Source of the DNA: Clostridia bacterium
GTDB lineage: Bacteria; Bacillota_A; Clostridia; Oscillospirales; CAG-272
DNA: 13,603 bases
Assembly (NCBI GenBank): GCA_017935805.1
Contig: JAGBGV010000217.1
Coordinates: 1-13,603, forward strand
Reading direction: 5' to 3'
The number at the start of each line of letters is the position of its first letter. The first letter of the stretch is position 1. Of this stretch, positions 1 through 5,906 are shown piece after piece. A program made the translations under genes and the position numbers. A model generated the notes under the pieces. That model saw only the letters and a list, made by a program, of their open reading frames with translations, made no database searches and was not told where the DNA came from.

Positions 1-62
1 TCAAGCGGTCAAGACACCGCCCTTTCACGGCAGTAACGGGGGTTCGATTCCCCCACGGGTCA
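1..62 (+). tRNA. tRNA-Glu (UUC), 5' end outside the window
   Basis: This is the 3' part of a glutamate tRNA; by comparison with the usual tRNA-Glu, about 10 nt (acceptor 5' strand and the start of the D arm) lie upstream of the window. The anticodon loop is 22-28 with anticodon TTC at 24-26. The variable loop TAAC (34-37) is short, as is usual for tRNA-Glu. The T arm is a perfect 5-bp G/C stem (38-42 with 50-54) around TTCGATT. The acceptor 3' strand is 55-61 and the discriminator A is 62. CCA is not encoded and must be added after transcription. The anticodon stem (17-21 with 29-33) has one C-A mismatch, 18 against 32, where the usual base is G; the gene may be a diverged copy or the base may be an error. 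A terminator follows directly. Confidence 0.9.
45..60 (+). repeat. tRNA 3'-end repeat, copy 1 (inside tRNA-Glu)
   Basis: This 16-base segment (cgattcccccacgggt) covers the T loop, T stem and acceptor strand of the tRNA. It recurs exactly at 297-312 and in shorter form within 196-216. The 3' end of a tRNA gene is the classical core attachment site for tyrosine-recombinase integrative elements, so the copies are plausible att scars. The repeat is directly seen; the att role is inference. Confidence 0.7.
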
Positions 63-63
63 T

Positions 64-99
64 AAAAAACTCCTCGTACATCAGTACGGGGAGTTTTTT
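64..99 (+). terminator. Rho-independent terminator after tRNA-Glu (likely bidirectional)
   Basis: A run of six A, a GC-containing stem and a run of six T form a hairpin: 64-79 pairs with 84-99 around the loop ATCA, with one G-T wobble. It starts two bases after the tRNA. Because A and T runs flank the stem, it should also stop minus-strand transcripts coming from the ABC exporter operon. Confidence 0.9.
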
Positions 100-195
100 G
101 CGTCTATGGGAGACTGAGAAGACCTATGAAAGTTTCAGGCTAACTGGCGAGTCTGAATCGCTATAGGGAAACTTTCAGCCGAACTTGTTCGGCAA

Positions 196-216
196 GGGTT
201 CAGATTCCCCCACGGG
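196..216 (+). repeat. tRNA 3'-end repeat, copy 2
   Basis: Imperfect copy of the tRNA-Glu T arm and acceptor strand. It has GGGTTC, one inserted A, then the shared 14-mer gattcccccacggg (203-216). No D arm or anticodon arm precedes it, so it is a fragment and not a second tRNA gene. It could be an old attachment-site scar. Confidence 0.65.
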
Positions 217-296
217 CAATCAAATTCAGTGAAACCGAGCGGGTCGGAGTTAGTCCGACTCCTGACCGAATAAAACATTCCGTGTTTTTTCGAGAG

Positions 297-312
297 CGAT
301 TCCCCCACGGGT
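297..312 (+). repeat. tRNA 3'-end repeat, copy 3
   Basis: An exact 16-base copy of tRNA positions 45-60, lying 17 bp from the stop codon of the ABC exporter gene (329-331). It could be the distal attachment site of a former or present small integrated segment between 60 and 312. Alternatively it could mark the junction of a larger element holding the exporter operon. Confidence 0.7.
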
Positions 313-328
313 GGTCTGAGATGATATC

Positions 329-2053
329 TCACTGCGAAATGGTAAACAGGGAATAGAAATATCCTTTCTCTGCGATCAGGTCATCAAATGTTCCCGTTTC
401 AACAATCGAGCCGTTTTTTAAGGTGATAATTTGATCGTATTGCTTTAGCAGACCTTCATCAAGGGAGTGGGTAACAACGATGCCGGTAACGTCCTTAAGC
501 CCAAGGATTGCACTTGCAACTTGGTATGCAGTCTCAGCATCAAGCGCCGCTGTAGCCTCATCTACAAGAAGCACCTGTGACCTCTTCAACAGACTTCGTG
601 CGATAGATATCCGCTGCTTTTCTCCACCGGAAAGACCGCTGCCATTTTCGCCGCAAAGATAATCTTCACCCTTCTCCCGGATCAGCGTGAGAAGTCCCGA
701 AAGACGGATAGCTTCGTTGATCTGCTCCTCCGGGAAGCTTTGAAACATGGTGATGTTATCTCTGATGGTGGCGTTGAACACAAACACATTCTGCTGAATG
801 ATGCTCTGCAGCTCGTAAAGGTCGCTACTGTTCATATCCCGCAGTTCTGTGTCATCGTAGTTGATCTCTCCTTCATAATCTGAGTATGACGCCATGAGGA
901 GATTGAGCAGTGTCGACTTTCCGCAACCTGACTGACCGACTATTGCGTATTTCTTTCCGAGCTCGAACCTACAGTTTATTTTTTTGAGCACTTTTTTGTC
1001 CGACTCGTATCCAAAGGACAGATCTCGAATATCAATACCGTCCACCAAGGGCTTTGCATCGCTCTCAGTCTCTTCTCTGATGTTTGTATTCAGAGAGGAG
1101 GCTGTTTTTCTAATGAGAGCAACTGCTGCCTTTCGTTCGGCAATACAGGTAGGAATGACCGCGAGGGGATTGATTACAAAGTTCATAAGCTGAACAAAAA
1201 CTATTGCTGTGCCTGCAGTCATACCTTTGCCGGAAAATGCAAGATATGCAGCAATGATAAATACACCAAGCTGTGCTATTACACTTGTCATGGCTCCGAT
1301 AGTGTTTATTATAATACCGATCTTTTGTTTCTTGCATTGAGCTTCTGCAAGGCCCCCGATATTGTCACGTAAGATCTTTGTCATCTGCGACTCTGCCTTA
1401 AATGACTTAATTACCGCAAATCCGCTGAGGGAGTCCTTCAGTGTCGAGGTGTATGTCTCGTTCTTTGATGATACAGCTTTCTCAGCTATTGCCATTTTAT
1501 CGCCTGCAATGAGAGAGGCAATCATGGGCAGAAACGCGAGAAGTATTGCTGTCAAGGTAAGCATTGGACTGTACCAAAGCATAAGGATAAGACCGCCGAT
1601 GAGGAACAAACAGCTTGAGACCATTGAGGTAATATTTTCGAGATACCCTTTTTCAATAGCCTGTATATCGTTTGTTAGTGCTGAAATGTATGTAGACGAA
1701 TTCTCACCTGAGAATGCGGATATGTTTTTCTTTGTTATCTCCGCAAATACGTATTCCTTATATTGTGAAATACCGCGGGTGATGAATTTTGGGGACGCAA
1801 TGAAGGAAATCAAGCCTGAGATGCCGATACCAATGACAGATGCCAGCGTGATGATCAACAAAGCGCCTAGAGAATAGCCTGTGTCTATTCCGCTGATCAG
1901 GTCAGTTATCTGCTGCAGGAGCCATGATACTACGAGATTGAGAAGCACGGTGAGAGTGACTTCGAGCAAAGAAAGAGCCAGATAACCGCAGTTTCCTCGA
2001 TAAAACTGTTTTGTGTATGGACGAACATTTATTTTATTGCTGTCTTTTTTCAT
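329..2053 (-). CDS. ABC transporter, fused permease and ATP-binding protein (exporter type)
   Basis: 574 aa, the normal size of an MsbA/LmrA/MdlB-type half-transporter that dimerises in the membrane and exports a substrate using ATP. Residues about 25-300 form the transmembrane domain with six hydrophobic helices. The nucleotide-binding domain follows from about 340: Walker A GQSGCGKST (373-381), Q-loop glutamines near 420, signature LSGGE (474-478), Walker B VLLVDE (494-499) and switch histidine H529. The motifs are intact, so the protein should be active. The start is fixed by GGAGG six bases upstream. The ATG overlaps the stop of the upstream regulator (ATGA), which indicates one operon and translational coupling. 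The substrate cannot be read from the sequence; exporters paired with an XRE/TPR regulator often move peptides, drugs or lipids, but this is inference. Confidence 0.93.
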   Translation of the reverse strand: MKKDSNKINVRPYTKQFYRGNCGYLALSLLEVTLTVLLNLVVSWLLQQITDLISGIDTGYSLGALLIITLASVIGIGISGLISFIASPKFITRGISQYKEYVFAEITKKNISAFSGENSSTYISALTNDIQAIEKGYLENITSMVSSCLFLIGGLILMLWYSPMLTLTAILLAFLPMIASLIAGDKMAIAEKAVSSKNETYTSTLKDSLSGFAVIKSFKAESQMTKILRDNIGGLAEAQCKKQKIGIIINTIGAMTSVIAQLGVFIIAAYLAFSGKGMTAGTAIVFVQLMNFVINPLAVIPTCIAERKAAVALIRKTASSLNTNIREETESDAKPLVDGIDIRDLSFGYESDKKVLKKINCRFELGKKYAIVGQSGCGKSTLLNLLMASYSDYEGEINYDDTELRDMNSSDLYELQSIIQQNVFVFNATIRDNITMFQSFPEEQINEAIRLSGLLTLIREKGEDYLCGENGSGLSGGEKQRISIARSLLKRSQVLLVDEATAALDAETAYQVASAILGLKDVTGIVVTHSLDEGLLKQYDQIITLKNGSIVETGTFDDLIAEKGYFYSLFTISQ

Positions 2054-3170
2054 TGTGTACCTCCATTGGTTTCACTTTTTATCTTTTGCCAGATGGCGCC
2101 GAGGGTGTCTGTCATCCCGTTTGCCGCAATGTTCTCCTCTATTAATGCGATGACCGATTCACCCAAAGTATCGTATGCCACTGCCTTCCCCAGGTCTCCT
2201 ACACAGAATTTTAGATTGGTGATGTCGTAGATGGGTTTTTGGTCAAATCTTTTCGCAACGGTGTAGGAGAGGCGCAAATACTCTTCAGCCTTTTTAGTTT
2301 CACCAAGAAGAAGAGAATGTGCCGCAGCGCCGCAGTAGCTGAGGGCAATTATCTTGTCCACACATGCCACCGCGTTCTTATCCACCTTCATTGACTCAAG
2401 AATATTCGTTAGCCACAGATATGCCTCGCATCCTCTCGCGTAGTCTCCTGCGTGATAATAATAGCTTCCGTAAGCCAGCATAGCCATAGCTGAGGTGTTC
2501 ATTATGTTGAAAAATGAGCCTGACAGATATGGCTCCGCTTCTTTGATATCACCGCTTGGATTGATTCGAAAATAGTCGCTTCCGGTGTATGCCAGGGCGA
2601 GAATGGGATCGTAAATACCCTTGATGTTGTACTTTTGAGTATCTCCACACCCTTTTCCACGTTGCCGAGGGCTATATAGTGCTGGGCGATATCTCCCCGT
2701 ATTACAGCCTCGTTAATCTCGGGAGAGGTATTTTGTTCCAAAAGTGTGATAGTCCGTTCGAGCAGTTCAATAGCGCGGCGCAGGTATTTGTGGTTGTTTT
2801 GTTCCCCGCCGGCAACGCCGTACAGAGATCCTGCTCGGTATACGATATAAAAGTTGTTTGGATATCTTAGCAATGCCTTCTCGGCTTCTGTGATAGCGTC
2901 GGCATACTTCTTTTGCCTCTGCAGTTCGAATATACGCTCGTCAAGGGCAGTGGCGCTACCGTTTTGAGCTTCAAATCCGATGAGTGCGTCAAGTGAAACT
3001 TCAAACAGATCTGCAAGCTGCAATAGCATTTCTATTTCAGGCGTGCTTCGTCCGTTTTCCCATTTGTAGACAGCGCCGACCGTGACACCGAGCGCTTCTG
3101 CGAGCTGCTCTTGGGTAAGTCCGCGCTCTTTTCTGAATCGCTTTATATTTTCATCAAGCATAATGCTCAT
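2050..3170 (-). pseudogene. XRE-family HTH regulator with TPR-like C-terminus, frameshifted
   Basis: Two reading frames together encode one regulator of about 373 aa. The first frame (3170-2502) starts with a canonical XRE helix-turn-helix (residues about 6-62, with GLTQEQLAEALGV and VYKWENGRSTPE) and then alpha-helical TPR-like repeats. It goes out of frame near residue 180 and ends in an unrelated tail. The second frame holds the rest of the helical domain down to the stop at 2050. Reading it upstream of its first ATG gives a natural continuation (YNIKGIYDPILALAYTGSDY). The switch lies at the A-run 2633-2636: one missing A would restore CTC-AAA-AAG-TAC. The start at 3170 has GGAGGG five bases upstream. 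The HTH half may still be made. It probably controls its own operon with the exporter, whose ATG overlaps its stop. A sequencing error is the main alternative. Confidence 0.85.
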
Positions 3171-3198
3171 AATAACCCTCCGCTTACGTTATAGCTAA

Positions 3199-3227
3199 AT
3201 TATATCATGAAAAACCGTCGCTGTAAA
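3199..3227 (-). promoter_or_regulatory. Sigma-A promoter of the regulator/exporter operon
   Basis: On the minus strand there is a -35 box TTTACA (3222-3227), exactly 17 bases of spacer and a perfect -10 box TATAAT (3199-3204). Transcription would start near 3192 and give a 5' leader of about 20 nt before the regulator ATG at 3170. Confidence 0.85.
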
Positions 3228-3245
3228 CTGATTTATAGTATAATT

Positions 3246-3265
3246 GGTATATAAATTAATATACC
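3246..3265. promoter_or_regulatory. Operator-like palindrome upstream of the regulator promoter
   Basis: Perfect 7-bp arms GGTATAT and ATATACC with a 6-bp AT-only spacer lie about 20 bp upstream of the -35 box of the XRE regulator. XRE regulators commonly bind such short dyads near their own promoter. Binding by this regulator is inference. Confidence 0.45.
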
Positions 3266-3282
3266 GATGGTGTTGGTTGCGG

Positions 3283-3318
3283 AAAAAAAAAAGCGCCCAT
3301 GCTATCTGCACAGGTGCT
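3283..3318 (-). terminator. Rho-independent terminator (second, downstream of the sugar ABC operon)
   Basis: On the minus strand AGCACC pairs with GGCGCT (3313-3318 with 3292-3297, one G-T wobble), followed by an inner 3-bp TGC/GCA stem, then a run of ten U (3283-3292). It faces the regulator promoter. It may act as a back-up for the terminator at 3466-3499 or end an unseen short transcript. Confidence 0.65.
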
Positions 3319-3465
3319 TAGAAATAGTATTTCTGTGACCGATCACTTCTGCCTCAGTCTCTTTTTCTCGCGCTCGACAAGCCTGACTTCTGTCATAGTA
3401 CTGAATCAGACCTGCTATAACATATTTTTGGATATTGCCATAGCTTTTCAAAAAATCGGACACAA
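3300..3465. other. Short intergenic stretch between two minus-strand terminators
   Basis: About 165 bp with no supported gene. The plus-strand frame 3299-3514 has no ribosome-binding site and runs through both terminators. A 17-codon minus-strand frame (3396-3343, starting MTEVRLVEREKK) has no clear ribosome-binding site. I see no strong promoter here. Confidence 0.4.
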
Positions 3466-3499
3466 ACAAAACCGACACCCGAAGGTGCCGGCATTTTGT
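3466..3499 (-). terminator. Rho-independent terminator of the sugar ABC operon
   Basis: On the minus strand GCCGGCACC pairs with GGTGTCGGT around a stable TTCG tetraloop, with two G-T wobbles, flanked by AAAA and TTTTGTTTG. It lies about 35 bp after the stop of the sugar-binding protein gene. Confidence 0.85.
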
Positions 3500-3532
3500 T
3501 ATTCAGTTATGTAGTAAATCGCTTATATTCGA

Positions 3533-4561
3533 TTAGCCCATGTAGAAGATGTTCTGATCCTTGAGCTCGTCGATATTGTCAGCATTGTACCAACGACCTG
3601 CGATACCAACGTCAGCAACAGCTTCGCCTGCAAGCTTCTTAGCTGCGAGTTCAACTGCCTTGTAGCCGATGTTGTAGGAGTCCTGTGCAACGGAACCAAC
3701 GAGGAGAGCATAGTTAGCGCCCTTATCCTTGATCCATGTGTACTGGTTTGTACCAGCGTCGAAGCCACAGAAGAGAATGTCCTTGTAAGCAGCTGCGTTG
3801 TCAGATACTTCGGGGAATACTTCGTTAACAACACCTTCGTTTGTCATGAAGATAGCCTGTGCGCCCCATTCCTTAAGAGCTGTGAGACCGAGCTTGTATT
3901 CGCCTGCGTTGTTAGCCTTAACCTGAACGTTGATGTCAAGTGTGAAGCCGTCAGCCTTAGCGAGTTCTTCGATCTTAGCCTTGAAGCCGCCTGCACGGTC
4001 AATACCTGTAGCGGTGGAGTCGTGCTGGATGATACCAACCTTGTAGCCGTTTGCGAGAACGTTCTGTGCCTTGAGGTATGCATAGAAGTTTTCAGCTGCT
4101 ACGCCTGCTGCTGCAAAGTTGTCAGTAGCAACGCCGCCGATTGTGGGGTCCTTACCTGCGGTGATGTCTGCGCCGCCGGAGTAGAGACCGGAGTCAAATT
4201 CAACAACGGGAAGTCCCTTGTCATATGCGGATGTAAGTTCATCAGCAAAGCCGAGACCGATTGTTGCGAGAACGATTGCCTTAACGTCCTTGTTGTTAAG
4301 AGCGGACTGAACCATTTCGCGCTGTGAGTTTACATATTCTTCACTTTCAGCAGTAGGACCACGGAATGTTACGGAGTAGCCATACTTTGCGCCTGCGTCT
4401 TCTGCGCCAGCCTTAACAGCCTGCCAGAATGCGTGGGTTTCGCCCTTAGCGATAACTGCGATTGTGCCGTTTTCGCCGCCCTTTTTGCCACAAGCCATAA
4501 GAATGCTGGAGCAAAGAACGAGAGCCAGTACGAGTGCCAAAACTTTAGTGAGCTTTTTCAT
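3533..4561 (-). CDS. Sugar ABC transporter substrate-binding lipoprotein (ribose/galactose/allose type)
   Basis: 342 aa, usual for a periplasmic-binding protein of the RbsB/MglB class (Peripla_BP_4). On Gram-positive cells it is a lipoprotein on the outer face of the membrane that captures a monosaccharide and delivers it to the permease. The N-terminus is a lipoprotein signal peptide: two lysines, a hydrophobic core and the lipobox L21-M22-A23-C24, so C24 would carry the lipid. The mature part starts with the typical beta strand TIAVIAKG and contains family-like segments such as GVATDNF and ILFCGFDAG. The gene is intact, with GGAGG upstream of the ATG. It is the last gene of the operon, 78 bp after the permease, with a hairpin between them and a terminator after it. 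The exact sugar cannot be told. Because the ATPase and permease have stop codons, this protein may be orphaned. Confidence 0.93.
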   Translation of the reverse strand: MKKLTKVLALVLALVLCSSILMACGKKGGENGTIAVIAKGETHAFWQAVKAGAEDAGAKYGYSVTFRGPTAESEEYVNSQREMVQSALNNKDVKAIVLATIGLGFADELTSAYDKGLPVVEFDSGLYSGGADITAGKDPTIGGVATDNFAAAGVAAENFYAYLKAQNVLANGYKVGIIQHDSTATGIDRAGGFKAKIEELAKADGFTLDINVQVKANNAGEYKLGLTALKEWGAQAIFMTNEGVVNEVFPEVSDNAAAYKDILFCGFDAGTNQYTWIKDKGANYALLVGSVAQDSYNIGYKAVELAAKKLAGEAVADVGIAGRWYNADNIDELKDQNIFYMG

Positions 4562-4594
4562 GGGATTTCCTCCAATAAAAATTATTTTTTTATT

Positions 4595-4618
4595 TATAAA
4601 AACCCTGAAGTTTTTATA
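4595..4618 (-). promoter_or_regulatory. Intercistronic hairpin between permease and binding-protein genes
   Basis: A perfect 9-bp stem, TATAAAAAC with GTTTTTATA around TTCAGG, lies in the 78-bp gap before the binding-protein gene. It lacks a U run. It may be a processing or stabilising element that raises binding-protein mRNA relative to the upstream genes, a known arrangement in binding-protein operons. The role is inference. Confidence 0.4.
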
Positions 4619-4639
4619 CGAAATTAATGATGGGAATGC

Positions 4640-5905
4640 TTACTGCTCCTTTGCGGCTGCTTTAGCCTTTGCAGTCACATCCTTGAGACGAGCCTTCAGC
4701 TCAGCGAGCTCTGCATTGATCTTTTTCAGCTGTGCTTCAGTGCCCTGATCTTTCTTTGCGGAAAGAACGTAGTCTTTTTCAATGTTGAGCTCTTCGATCT
4801 TTTCCTTGAGCTCAGTCTTGAGCTTATCTTCCGCGGATTCGATCTTAACCTTGCTTGCTGCCTTCTTCTTGAGTACGTCGAGAAGAACTGCGCCAACTAC
4901 GATAACACCTGTTACCGCATATGTAATAAATGTTGCGGAGAGGTTACTGTTGAACTCGAGAAGGAGGAAGTTGAGACCCTGACGGATAACAACGAGGATA
5001 AGTGAACCGAAGATTGAGCCTGCAACGGATGCTGCGCCGCCTGTTGTACTTGTACCGCCGATTTAAACACCTGCGATAGCGTCAAGCTCCATACCGTTAC
5101 CGGATGCGAGTGTGAGGGAAGGGTTGGAAGCTGTGTAGAACAGAGCTGCGATACCTGCGAACAGACCGCCGATAGCGTATGCGATGATCTTGTACTTATC
5201 TGTATTGATACCGGAGAGGCGAGTTGCTTCTTCGTTACTACCGATTGCGAGGATGTAACGGCCGATCTTTGTCTTGTACATTACAACCATGCAGATGATG
5301 GTAAGAACCAGAACCCAAACGATACCGATCGGGATATTGTTGAGGTTTGTGAACACCTTCTGGAACCAGCCGGTGGTGGGGTACTTTACAGCAGATGAGA
5401 GACCTGTGATACCCTGTGCCGCAACAGCTGTGATACCTCTGGAGAGAAGCATTGTACCGAGAGTTGCAATAAAGGGAGCGAGCTTACACTTTGCTACAAG
5501 GAAGCCATTGAGGAGACCGAATCCAAGACCAACGAGAATGATGATCGGGATGGTCAGCCAAAGAGTACCGTCCTCGGGGCTAACGCCTGTACCGCAGATA
5601 GCGCCTGCGATAACGGGAGCACCGATACAAACCGTACCGATGGAAAGGTCGATACCGCCTGTTGCGATAACGAATGTTACGCCGAGAGCGAGGATCGCAT
5701 AAGGTACGAGGGACTTACTCATAAGGAGCAGGTTGTCCGGACTTGCGAAGTTGCTGTTAACGAGTGTGAACAGTACAAACAGCGCGATTGTTGCAACTAT
5801 AATAACGATATTCTGCTTACCGTTTGTGCTCATATACTTCAGCGCCTTGACACCGGTCTGACGAACGTGTCCGCGCAGATTGAGCTTCTTGTTATTATTT
5901 TTCAT
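4640..5905 (-). pseudogene. Sugar ABC transporter permease (RbsC/MglC-like) with in-frame TAA and coiled-coil tail
   Basis: A membrane permease of the RbsC/MglC/YtfT family (BPD_transp_2), which forms the sugar channel of the importer. It has 421 codons from the ATG at 5905, chosen for GGAGG nine bases upstream; the gene starts one base after the ATPase stop. Family marks are GGIDLSIGT early, several hydrophobic helices and the late segment MELDAIAGV-x-IGGTSTTGG. Codon 281 (5063-5065), the x in that segment, is TAA where the family has an ordinary, often valine, codon. The frame stays open beyond it through the last helices to the stop at 4640. The intact part thus ends after 280 residues and lacks the final membrane segments. 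Residues 346-421 form a charged, heptad-like tail (about 76 aa) that usual permeases of 320-340 aa lack. The TAA could be a real nonsense mutation or an error. Confidence 0.88.
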
Positions 5906-5906
5906 A

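Larger units (their letters stand above)
100..328. other. Non-coding, structured region between tRNA terminator and ABC exporter
   Basis: About 230 bp without a credible gene. Besides the two tRNA-end repeats it holds several inverted repeats. GAAAGTTTC (128-136) pairs perfectly with GAAACTTTC (168-176). GCCGAAC/GTTCGGC is a 7-bp palindrome at 178-193. A 9-bp stem with one bulge spans 242-267 (GGTCGGAGT with ACTCC-t-GACC). TGAGAT/ATCTCA at 317-331 overlaps the exporter stop codon. The stretches 124-146 and 161-186 are also imperfect direct repeats of each other. A 65-codon minus-strand reading frame (135-332) runs through the repeats and is judged spurious. Confidence 0.5.

Noticed and set aside
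135..332. Minus-strand 65-codon frame overlapping the tRNA-end repeats
   Set aside because: It is made of tRNA-derived repeats and inverted repeats, has no ribosome-binding site or recognisable family, and overlaps the exporter stop codon.
2629..2640. Programmed -1 frameshifting in the regulator
   Set aside because: The in-frame codons CTC-AAA-AGT do not form a standard X-XXY-YYZ slippery heptamer and no clear downstream pseudoknot is seen; a lost A in a run is simpler.
3299..3514. 71-codon plus-strand frame in the gap after the sugar operon
   Set aside because: It runs through both minus-strand terminators, has no ribosome-binding site and no family resemblance.
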